This document shows, one piece after another, positions 46,265 to 54,293 of a stretch of 54,404 nucleotides of DNA. Each line of letters opens with the position of its first letter. The stretch's first letter is position 1. Source of the stretch: Candidatus Harrisonbacteria bacterium CG10_big_fil_rev_8_21_14_0_10_49_15 (GTDB taxonomy: Bacteria; Patescibacteriota; Minisyncoccia; UBA6257; 1-14-0-10-44-23); assembly GCA_002773415.1 (NCBI GenBank), contig PFBD01000028.1:78474-132877 (forward strand). The letters run 5' to 3'. The notes below the pieces were generated by a model. That model saw nothing but the letters and a program-made list of their open reading frames with translations. It was not told where the DNA came from and did no database searches. A program made the position numbers and the translations under genes.

Positions 46265-46870
46265 AGAACCTGAGAAGAGGGTTGGTCCACAAACAAGTTG
46301 CTGGAGCAATCGCTTAACAGGAAAAGTTGAAGAAATGTCAGTGGATGCGTGCTTTTCACCCCTGACCCTGACTAGATAGCTTTACTCAGAGCATCTAGCG
46401 GGGCGGTAACTGCGCCGGCAAGGCAGTAAAGAGGAGGGAGTGGGAGCAAAATTAGACATCTGATGGTATTTCTCGCCTTGACCAATCGTTGGTCTGGCAG
46501 TTGTGGGAGCGGCTCGGGAACGTCTGGCTGGAGAGCGAGACCGGAACGGGTAAAACCACGACAAAACGGTTCAGGAACTTTTCTTTTGAGGAGAGCCCCG
46601 CTTCGCATAAAGCTACGCAGGGTAAAAGTTCCTAGGGAGATCCGCTGGACAGAAGGACCTAAACCCGCCTTGTGTCCAGAAATCTCTCTAGAGATAGAGA
46701 GTTGTACCTTAACAACTGAATAGAAGCGTACTAAACACAGGCGATACTCGGGGATTATATACCGGAGTGCCTGTTGGCCGTAGTGCGTGGATGCGGTATG
46801 GATATGTTGGATTGCTACACACAATACAATTGATTCACGAAACCCCGAGCTCATAAAGAGCTCGGGGGTG
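46265..46870 (+). ncRNA. Candidate large structured RNA/leader, unassigned
   Basis: No plausible CDS; many hairpins (GACCAA-tcg-TTGGTC; GGAACTTTT...AAAAGTTCC; CTGGACAG...GTGTCCAG; ACAGGC...GCCTGT; CCCCGAGCTC-ataaa-GAGCTCGGGG) and possible long-range pairing 46279-46288 with 46655-46666. Confidence 0.5.
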
Positions 46871-46936
46871 GTGAGTCCGTTGTGGACTCAACTGTGGCGC
46901 CAACAGTATAAACGGCGTGGACAAAGGAGGCTAGTC

Positions 46937-47515
46937 ATGGCGAGCAAGTTCGTCTTGGCCGGGCCGCCTCGGTCCGGGAAGTCCTGCTTGAGGGAGGGCC
47001 TCAAGCAGGCGATACGGCGCATCCCTGGGGCGCCGTACCCGTACGTAATCACGGCCTGCCCCGACGGGGAGGGGTCGTGGTTCCAGGAAACCGTCAACGC
47101 GGATCCGGCGTTGGCGGCGGCGTGCAAGGCGGCCTACAAGGCCAAGTTCACGCCGGAATTCGTCGAGCGCATCAAGACTTCGGTCGAGAGGTGCTCGCTC
47201 GAGCTGACGCTCGTCGACATCGGAGGCATCCCCTCCGTTGAAAACGAGCAGATCTGTTCGGGGGCCACTCACGTGGTGATCCTTGCCGGAGACATGAGCA
47301 AGGTTGCCGAGTGGCGCGAGTTCGCCCGGAAGGTCGGGCTTGTCGTGGTGGCGGAGATTCACTCCGACTATCACGGCACGCAGGACATGATCGAGGGCGT
47401 TGGCCCCGACCAGGTCCTGCGCGGCGCCGTGCACCACCTTGAAAGAGGTGAACCGGTGGCCGACCGGCCGATGGTGGCGGCACTGGCGAGCTGGCTGGTG
47501 ACGCTCGCCAAGTAG
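46937..47515 (+). CDS. P-loop NTPase resembling the AAA partner/domain of Csx3-AAA proteins
   Basis: FVLAGPPRSGKSCLREGL (Walker A), ACPDGEGSWFQE, FTPEFVERIKTSVERCSLELTLVDIGGIPSVENEQICSGATHVVILAGD, EWREFARKVGL; AAAGGAGG upstream. Confidence 0.75.
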   Translation: MASKFVLAGPPRSGKSCLREGLKQAIRRIPGAPYPYVITACPDGEGSWFQETVNADPALAAACKAAYKAKFTPEFVERIKTSVERCSLELTLVDIGGIPSVENEQICSGATHVVILAGDMSKVAEWREFARKVGLVVVAEIHSDYHGTQDMIEGVGPDQVLRGAVHHLERGEPVADRPMVAALASWLVTLAK

Positions 47516-47645
47516 TGTGAAGCCAAATGACGCGATCCTTGCTGGTGCGTCATTTTCTGTTCTACAAAGACCCTAAAAAAGGTCGCCTCTTTCCAGCGGC
47601 ATGGCTGGAACAGCAAGAGAGGTTTTGTCTCTTAAAGGAGGAAGC

Positions 47646-47963
47646 ATGTCCTTGTACAACGTGGACATCGAGAAGCAGGAGGGTGGCCTCCTGATTCGGG
47701 TGAGCTTCGGCTCACCCGCACAGAATGACCAGATCGTCCTCGAGACGGCCACCCGTCTCGAGGAGCTCGAGGCCGCCGGCGAGCTGTCCGGTGGTGGCGT
47801 GGCCCGCGTGAACGGGCCCGCATCCCTGCCGGTGGCGATGGTGCTCGCGCACCACCTCGCTCACCGGTTCACGGGGGTCGCGTGCTTCGACCCCAAGATG
47901 GGGAAGTACGTGGTCGCCATCGCCCACGGCGGACAGTACGCCGTGGGCGACCTGATCGACTAG
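47646..47963 (+). CDS. csx3: Csx3/Crn3-like CRISPR-associated ring nuclease homologue
   Basis: 105 aa; NGPASLPVAMVLAHHLAHRFTGVACFDPKMGKYVVAIAHGGQYAVGDLI matches the Csx3 C-terminal pattern; directly follows the AAA partner. Confidence 0.75.
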   Translation: MSLYNVDIEKQEGGLLIRVSFGSPAQNDQIVLETATRLEELEAAGELSGGGVARVNGPASLPVAMVLAHHLAHRFTGVACFDPKMGKYVVAIAHGGQYAVGDLID

Positions 47964-48142
47964 TTCGGTCAGGAAAACCTCTGAGCAATCAGAGTTGCTG
48001 CAAAATCCGGCAGTGTAAATAAAGGTAAACAGTTTTTGTCCCCGTCGTGAACTGAAATCATAATGGAGAGCCACGCGGAAGCAGAACCGCTAGGACACGA
48101 GCACGACCGGCTCATGTCGAAATGGTTAGGTCAGCGCCTGAA

Positions 48143-48176
48143 GGGAGCATGGTTCGCCCAGCTCCCTTCAGCAAAA
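48143..48176 (+). terminator. Hairpin downstream of the csx3-like gene
   Basis: CTGAAGGGAGC-atggttcgccca-GCTCCCTTCAG. Confidence 0.5.
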
Positions 48177-48315
48177 TTTACATTTTGAGTTGAGATTCAT
48201 GCGATGGATTTTATTAACATTTCGCACTGGGGAGCGCGATCCATCGCATAAATCTCTTCTTAAAAGTCGTCCCGCGTGGGGCTCAAGAGGAGAAAATAAA
48301 AAGGAGGGTGCCACG

Positions 48316-48801
48316 ATGTGGCGGCTCAAATCAGGGGAGATGGTGGTAGACCGGCATCGGTCACACATCCACCCCACGGTAATGCCGCACCTGCCTGCGG
48401 CACTCGCCCGAATTAGTTCACAGGGCAGGGACTTTCTCGTTGAATCGGTCGACTTCGGTCGGCCAATTGGCGAGACGATCTGCGTTCCCACCGGACCGAG
48501 GGACGAAATCGTATATGCAGTTCGGTCCGGACGTCGGGGGCTCACGCGGTTTGTCAAAAACCGCGCACCGCTTCCGACTTCAGCCGTCAGAGTTGTCCTG
48601 AAGAGAGACGATGCTGGCGGCTATTTTGTTCTCTTGACCGCCTTCCTGGGGCCACCGGCACCGCCGGAACCATGGGACCGAAATACGATTCGCACGCGCG
48701 ATGAACTCGCGCGAGCAGTCGCCTTCTGGAATACTCACGCCCTTGTGTGGGGGTATGAGCCGAGTATTGCGGGCACGGAAACCAAACGTTGCCCGTGGTA
48801 A
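48316..48801 (+). CDS. GC-rich hypothetical protein with C-terminal AFWNTHALVWG motif
   Basis: AAAAAGGAGGGTGCCACG upstream; DEIVYAVRSGRRGLTRFVKNR...VRVVLKRDDAGGYFVLLTAFLGPPAPPEPWDRN. Confidence 0.65.
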   Translation: MWRLKSGEMVVDRHRSHIHPTVMPHLPAALARISSQGRDFLVESVDFGRPIGETICVPTGPRDEIVYAVRSGRRGLTRFVKNRAPLPTSAVRVVLKRDDAGGYFVLLTAFLGPPAPPEPWDRNTIRTRDELARAVAFWNTHALVWGYEPSIAGTETKRCPW

Positions 48802-48825
48802 CACGGGCGGGAAGGAGGGGCTGCA

Positions 48826-49419
48826 ATGCCCACAACACAAGAGCTGGCGGAGCGTCTTAGGACGCTTGTACCAGGGCGTCCGATTTCGAAGGCGATTGAG
48901 CTCGTGCTCGAGCGCCACGGCGATCGGACCCGGCTCGGAGGCGAGCCAGAGGTCAACCATGTTCTCCGCGTTGGAATCGCGGGGGCCGAGTACGCTTTGG
49001 CAAATTTGCCGGAACAGCTCGAGACCCTCGCGCTGTGCGGCGTGCTCCACGATGTTCTCGAGGACACGCCGACAACCGACACGGAGCTCGTGAACTTTTT
49101 CGGCGGTGAGGTCGCGCGAGTCGTTCGCGCGCTTTCGCACGTCGAAGAGGAAGAACCCGAGGCGATCTACTACGCCCGGGTGGCTGCAGGCGGACAGCTG
49201 GCAGTTGTCATCAAGCGTTGCGACCGCTTAGACAACTTCGGCTGTTTGCACGCTGCGCCGGAGAAGTTCCAGCGCAAGGTGCTGCGTCTGCAGCGAGCGG
49301 CGTTACCGATTTGGCGGTCGATGGACCCAGAGGGGTACCCGCTGATCGTGGCGGCGCTCGATGATCTCGACCGTCGCCTCAACCACAACCCCTGCGACAA
49401 GCAGGGAAAGGGAGTCTGA
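48826..49419 (+). CDS. HD-domain hydrolase, SpoT/Mesh1-like
   Basis: EVNHVLRVGIAGAEYAL...LCGVLHDVLEDTPTTDTELVNFFGGEVARVVRALS...YYARVAAGGQLAVVIKRCDRLDN. Confidence 0.8.
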   Translation: MPTTQELAERLRTLVPGRPISKAIELVLERHGDRTRLGGEPEVNHVLRVGIAGAEYALANLPEQLETLALCGVLHDVLEDTPTTDTELVNFFGGEVARVVRALSHVEEEEPEAIYYARVAAGGQLAVVIKRCDRLDNFGCLHAAPEKFQRKVLRLQRAALPIWRSMDPEGYPLIVAALDDLDRRLNHNPCDKQGKGV

Positions 49420-49420
49420 A

Positions 49421-50629
49421 GTGGAAAAGCTCCAACAGGCCGTAGCTTTGGCGGCCAAGATCCAGAGCATCGTTTCCGACGTGCTGGCGCGGCACATCGG
49501 ACGCGAAGACGTCATCCGCGCCACACTGCTGTCGCTCGTATCGGGCCGGCCGGCGTTCTTCCTCGGATCTCCCGGGGTGGACAAGACCGGCACAGTCCAA
49601 GCGCTCGCCGGTCGGATCACGGGTGCGTCGTTCTACGACGCGCTCATGCCGACGGTCGCCTCGGCCGATCAGCTTCTCGTGGAGAGCACCTCCATCGAGG
49701 AGACGACCGATGCGGGCGGCGCCAAGCAGATCCGCACTCGGGATCAGCTTGGTCGGGCTGCGGCTGCCCACATCGTCTTCGCAGACGAGATCTGGAAGGC
49801 CGAGCCCCGCGTACTCAACACGCTCATCGACCTGTCGAAGGGCGATGGCGTGCGGCACGACGGGATGCTGGTCAAGACACCGCTTCTGGCGTTCTTGTCG
49901 GCGTCCAACGAGTTGCCGGAGTCCGAGGGCAACCTCGGAGCGGTCTGGAGTCGCATGACGATTCGCGTCGTCGTGCAGCCTCTCGACCGTAGTGGCAAGA
50001 TCGGGCTGGTCAAGGCCCGGCTCGGTCGCGACCGACAGTCGGCGCAGACGGCAACCTCGGCCCAGCTCACGCTGAACGAGGTGACGCTCCTGCGTCAGGC
50101 TCGACCTTTCGTGAAGATCCCGGACGACATCGTCACGGTGGTCCTGGACATCCTCCAGGAACTACTCGACGACAAGTCCGCCGACTTCGCGTGGGCATGG
50201 GCCGACGACCGGCGGTTCGGCCGTTTGTTCGACATCCTGCAGGCGAAAGCGCTGCTGGAAGGTCGGCAGACGGTCGGCAAGCAGGACCTCGCGGTCCTGG
50301 AGTGGCTGCTCTGGGACACCCCCGAGCAGATTCCGGTGGTCAAGGCGAAACTCGCCCCGTATTGTCGGACACCACTCAACGACGCGCAGGAGGTAGTCGA
50401 TACCCTCCTGTCGCCGACCGGAACCGTGCAGACGGTTTGCGGCGGCGATCGAGGCAAGGGCGTTCCGGCCATCCAGCAGTGCGAAAGCGCTCTGGAGGAG
50501 TTGGTGCGCCTGCGCTCCGACGCAAGTGACGCCGCCATGCAGGCGGCGATCGACGCGCTCACCGCGCAGGTGAACGCGAAGAAAGCGGACGTGATCGCGG
50601 TGGTCACGGGCGCCAAACGGACTGCGTAA
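49421..50629 (+). CDS. MoxR-family AAA+ ATPase (GTG start)
   Basis: IGREDVIRATLLSLVSGRPAFFLGSPGVDKTGTVQALAGRI...HIVFADEIWKAEPRVLNTLIDLSKG...LLAFLSASNELPE. Confidence 0.88.
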   Translation: MEKLQQAVALAAKIQSIVSDVLARHIGREDVIRATLLSLVSGRPAFFLGSPGVDKTGTVQALAGRITGASFYDALMPTVASADQLLVESTSIEETTDAGGAKQIRTRDQLGRAAAAHIVFADEIWKAEPRVLNTLIDLSKGDGVRHDGMLVKTPLLAFLSASNELPESEGNLGAVWSRMTIRVVVQPLDRSGKIGLVKARLGRDRQSAQTATSAQLTLNEVTLLRQARPFVKIPDDIVTVVLDILQELLDDKSADFAWAWADDRRFGRLFDILQAKALLEGRQTVGKQDLAVLEWLLWDTPEQIPVVKAKLAPYCRTPLNDAQEVVDTLLSPTGTVQTVCGGDRGKGVPAIQQCESALEELVRLRSDASDAAMQAAIDALTAQVNAKKADVIAVVTGAKRTA

Positions 50630-50641
50630 GGGAGGTGCAAC

Positions 50642-52297
50642 ATGGGCGACAAGCCCAAGCCCGTCACATGGGCAGAGCTCATGGAGCTCGCGGTGACGGA
50701 CGTGGATGCCTTCGGGTGTCTGCGGTACCTCCGTCACCGCGAAGCTGTGCCGGCTATCCCGGAGCTGGCACAGAAGTCCGAGAAGAAGTTCCCGGGAGCT
50801 GAGGGGGCGCTCCTCGATCTGTACCACGGACTCTGGTCGCCAGAGCCGACGGTGCGGGACGAGGTGCCCCCGTCGAGAAGGTACTGGAAGGAGATGCTTG
50901 GCGAGACGCTGAAGTCCAGCGCTTACCAAGAGCTCCACGCCGGTACGCAGCTCTCGGAGCTAAAGTCGGTTCTCGGTACGGTGGCCATGGGCGAGTCAGT
51001 ACTTGCCCTGGTGCCGGAAGAGGACGGTGAGAAGCTCCAGGAGTTGGACAAGGCCTCCGCCGACGCTGAAGCTAAGGCGGACGAGGCAGCAGACGCTGAA
51101 TCGGCCGCGCAAGCGGCGCAGATGTTGGCGGGGGCTGCAGTTTCTCAAGCTGGGCAGGGCCAACCTAGTGGCAAGTCGCAGGGCGCAAGCTCGGGCGGCA
51201 TGACTCCGGCGCAGGCCCAGACCCGCGCGAACGAACTGGCGAATGCCGCGGCGAAGGCCAAGGCAGATGCGCAGGCGGCGCGCGAGCTGGCCGACGAGGC
51301 CGAGCTTGACGCAGAGATTCTGGCCGAGGAGTTGCTGGGCAAGCCCGGTAGCGACAAGGCGCAAGAAAAACTGCGTGAGCTGACGCGGATCGGCCTCCAG
51401 GCCGTCCGCAACGCCCAGGAAAAAGTCGAGAAGGCCTCGCAGACTATCGACTCCTGGGGACTGGATGAGGCGGAGCTGATGCGCACTGGCATTCCCGAGT
51501 CACTCGGGTTGCTGGAGCGTATGCGGCGCAACACCTCGTTCCAGAAGTTCGCTGCCCTGCTCGGACGCATCCGCAAGATCGCGGCTCGCAAGGCACGATC
51601 CAAGGTGAGCGGTGAGGGCGCACGGATCACGACGGTGGAAACCGGCCGTGATCTACGGCGTGCCTTGCCGAGCGAACTCGTCGCGCTCTCTCACTCGGTT
51701 CCGGCACTACGCGCGAAAGCGCTGATGCGCTGGGCCAAGGGAGAGCTCGCTCTGCGCGGCCAGCAGGCCAAGCAGAAACTCGGCCATGGTCCGGTCGTCG
51801 TCTGCGAAGACGGTTCCGGCTCCATGGATGGAGCAAAGCTGCAGTGGGCTAAGGCGCTTTCACTCGCCCTCGCACACTACGCCAAGCTCCAGAAGCGGTC
51901 GTTCGGGTGGATATTGTTCGACTATGGCGTCAGGCTGAGTCGGACGTATCCACAAGGGCGGCTGTCTGCCGAGCGGCTGCTCGAGATTGCAGAATCTCGA
52001 GCAGGCGGAGGAACAGACTTCGAGGCGCCGCTTCGGAAAGCGTTCGAGATGATTCGCGAGCAAGGCCTGAAGAAGGCCGACATCGTGTTCATCACGGACG
52101 GCGACTGCGCCGTCTCGGAGAAGTTCCTCGGTGAACTGGCAGCGATCAAGAAGGAGTTGGAGGTCAACATCATCGCAGTTCTCTGCGACGCTGGCCACAA
52201 CGCCGAGGCGACCGTTGCGAAGTTCGCCGACATTATTGAAACAGCTTCGTCCTTCACGGCTGAGGAGGCGGAGAGCAAGGTGTTCAGCCACTTCTAG
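50642..52297 (+). CDS. VWA-domain protein (MoxR partner, CoxE/ViaA-like)
   Basis: GPVVVCEDGSGSMDGAKLQWAKALSLALAHYAK (MIDAS DxSxS), GGGTDFEAPL, DIVFITDGDCAVS. Confidence 0.88.
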   Translation: MGDKPKPVTWAELMELAVTDVDAFGCLRYLRHREAVPAIPELAQKSEKKFPGAEGALLDLYHGLWSPEPTVRDEVPPSRRYWKEMLGETLKSSAYQELHAGTQLSELKSVLGTVAMGESVLALVPEEDGEKLQELDKASADAEAKADEAADAESAAQAAQMLAGAAVSQAGQGQPSGKSQGASSGGMTPAQAQTRANELANAAAKAKADAQAARELADEAELDAEILAEELLGKPGSDKAQEKLRELTRIGLQAVRNAQEKVEKASQTIDSWGLDEAELMRTGIPESLGLLERMRRNTSFQKFAALLGRIRKIAARKARSKVSGEGARITTVETGRDLRRALPSELVALSHSVPALRAKALMRWAKGELALRGQQAKQKLGHGPVVVCEDGSGSMDGAKLQWAKALSLALAHYAKLQKRSFGWILFDYGVRLSRTYPQGRLSAERLLEIAESRAGGGTDFEAPLRKAFEMIREQGLKKADIVFITDGDCAVSEKFLGELAAIKKELEVNIIAVLCDAGHNAEATVAKFADIIETASSFTAEEAESKVFSHF

Positions 52298-52307
52298 GAG
52301 GGGTGAG

Positions 52308-53900
52308 ATGTCTGACCAAGCCGCGCCTCTCGTCGTTACGCTGACGGCCGAACATGGCCAGAAGTGGGACGCCGAGAAAAAGCGCGGGGCGATCGGTACG
52401 TATCGTCCCGCCGGATCGGGCCGACGGAGCCCGTTCCACCTGGTTTTCATGCCTGACGGTGTGGAGCCGGGTCAGCAGGTCCGTCTGACCCTACGCGAGA
52501 TCAAACCTGACAGCGCAGGGCACATGATGTATCGCGGATCGCCGGCGCCGGTCGCGTACGCCGAAAAGTGGCGCGACAACGGTGACGGCACGGCGAGCCG
52601 GGTGACCATCTCGACCAACTGGCTCTTGCAAGAGAGCGAGGAGGGAGTGCTGGAAACTCGGCCACTCGCAACCCGCGAATGGGACCCGCCGTCGGTTCGG
52701 CACGATCTCAAGGTCGTCTGGGGAGTTGATCAGGTTTCGTCCTTCGTTGAGAGGGTTGCGACCAAGATCTACACCCAGCAGGCCGAAAAGGTTACTGCCG
52801 GACAGATGGTCTGGGTTAATACTGGGACACGAGAAGAGCAGGGTGCACCGGAGCAGCTTCCCGTCTTGCAAGTGAAGGTGGGATACGGCGACTTCGGAGG
52901 ACACAAGCTCGAACTCGTGTGGAGCGACGCATGGACTCTGACGGCGGACTGCTACTTCGCAGTGAATACCGAGTACACTCGGGAAAACACTTCGTACGGC
53001 AAGCTGCCGAAATGGGTTCAGGCGCAACTCCTCAACCAGTACCCGACATGCGGTTCGTGCGGCACGGTTCGTTACAACAAGGAGGAAACTTCTTGGTGTG
53101 CGACTTGCCGACCGTATCGCGAAACCGAGCAGTGGATTGTGGCCTCGCTGACTCCGAAGCGCAAGCTGGAGCTTTCAGTAGAGGCCGCGAAGCTACTCGG
53201 CGCAGGCAGTGCCCTTGAAGGTGAGTTGGGTGTGGCGATTCTCAAGGCCACTCTCGACCACATCGGGGACAGTTGGAGACGGGATGACTTCGTCCAGCGG
53301 TGGACCGGCTATGGCTGGTACTACTTCTGCGATGACGCAGTCTACGGATCCAAGCTCTCTCCGGCTGCACTCCAGATTCTCCAGTTCCTGCCCCATGCAA
53401 GTGGTGACGGAATGGTGGAGATGGTGGCGTGGCTCAGCGGGGGCCACAAGCAGAACTTCTCTGACTACTACGCGGCAGCGCAGGTCAGAGGAGAGCGAGT
53501 CCAATTGCCAGTTGGACTTCAGAACGTCGTAGAAAATCTGGCAGCAGGCAGGACAGGTTTGGCAGAACGCCTTCGTGGCGGCGAGCCGGATCGGCTTCTG
53601 GCTCTGCAGGAGTATCGGGGCTTGGGCGACAACATCGACCGAGATTCCCGAGAATTCAGGGAGGTGGGTAATCTTCTGGTCGACGGCGACCAAGATTATG
53701 CCAAGGCCCTGAGGCGCATTCGTGGTCTTCCGTCAAGGAGGCCCGCGGTGATTGCCGCACCTGCGCCACAACAAGGCCGGGCAGCCGCTTGGGAAGAGCC
53801 GGATGTTCCGCGCCACCAAGAGATGCCTGCTGCGCTCGATCCGTGGCAACAACAGCTTGCAGCCCTCAAGGCGAAGCTAGACAAAGACAAGCCGTCGTAG
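52308..53900 (+). CDS. GC-rich protein with CxxC...CxxC cluster, third component of the MoxR-VWA module
   Basis: GGAGGGGTGAG upstream; YPTCGSCGTVRYNKEETSWCATC; immediately follows the VWA gene. Confidence 0.7.
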   Translation: MSDQAAPLVVTLTAEHGQKWDAEKKRGAIGTYRPAGSGRRSPFHLVFMPDGVEPGQQVRLTLREIKPDSAGHMMYRGSPAPVAYAEKWRDNGDGTASRVTISTNWLLQESEEGVLETRPLATREWDPPSVRHDLKVVWGVDQVSSFVERVATKIYTQQAEKVTAGQMVWVNTGTREEQGAPEQLPVLQVKVGYGDFGGHKLELVWSDAWTLTADCYFAVNTEYTRENTSYGKLPKWVQAQLLNQYPTCGSCGTVRYNKEETSWCATCRPYRETEQWIVASLTPKRKLELSVEAAKLLGAGSALEGELGVAILKATLDHIGDSWRRDDFVQRWTGYGWYYFCDDAVYGSKLSPAALQILQFLPHASGDGMVEMVAWLSGGHKQNFSDYYAAAQVRGERVQLPVGLQNVVENLAAGRTGLAERLRGGEPDRLLALQEYRGLGDNIDRDSREFREVGNLLVDGDQDYAKALRRIRGLPSRRPAVIAAPAPQQGRAAAWEEPDVPRHQEMPAALDPWQQQLAALKAKLDKDKPS

Positions 53901-54063
53901 CGATGGCTGTCAAGAAAGGAGATTGTATCACGATAGGTTCCCAGCTGGACTAGCCACCGGCGTAGACATTCCCAAAGTGGCACTTCGGGCCGGATGACAA
54001 AACACACCCTGTCATCCTGCGGGTTTCGCTGGCTCGAGAGAGTCGACGGAAAGGGTAGCGTGT

Positions 54064-54217
54064 GGGCGGGGGATGGTTTCGACTATCTCCCGCTCGCTCA
54101 AAAATATTTGCCCGTTAGCGGGCTGGGGATAAATTCAACGGATGGCGATAGATTCTAAAAAATCTCTCTCCTCTAACCATCCGATGATTTAGTCTCCGGC
54201 CCACTGCCGGGCAAAAA
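54064..54217 (+). ncRNA. Candidate structured RNA or 3' UTR before the terminator
   Basis: 12-bp hairpin GGCGGGGGATGG-TTTCGA-CTATCTCCCGCT; GCCCG-ttag-CGGGC; CGGATGG...CCATCCG; CCGG-cccactg-CCGG. Confidence 0.4.
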
Positions 54218-54221
54218 AACA

Positions 54222-54252
54222 CCCCGCGCCCTCCTTGGCGCGGGGGTTTTTT
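54222..54252 (+). terminator. Rho-independent terminator closing the 46-54 kb locus
   Basis: CCCCGCGCC-ctcctt-GGCGCGGGGGTTTTTT. Confidence 0.9.
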
Positions 54253-54293
54253 ATTTGGCAAAAATGGAGAGTGAGGTTATAGTAACAAGCGAA

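Noticed and set aside
46265-46870. RNase P RNA (rnpB) assignment for the structured leader
   Set aside because: Some local motif resemblance (GGAGCAA..., ACAGAA) but the universal P4 sequence and P1-P3 are not recognisable and the promoter is too close; kept as unassigned
46780-46910. Second hammerhead ribozyme (TTCACGAAACCCCGAGCTC...)
   Set aside because: Contains CGAAAC and adjacent hairpins but no CUGANGA core and no proper cleavage triplet
48090-48165. Hammerhead-like GACACGAGC...GCTCATGTCGAAA
   Set aside because: Stem II-GAAA-like part present but CUGANGA is missing
46931-53693. Long minus-strand ORFs opposite the GC-rich operon (e.g. 46931-47437, 49379-49858, 50162-50938, 51860-52450)
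   Set aside because: Shadow ORFs caused by high GC3; plus-strand frames have SD sites and recognisable domains
54064-54217. tmRNA
   Set aside because: Only a short TGGTTTCGAC match; no tRNA-like 3' end or tag ORF before the terminator
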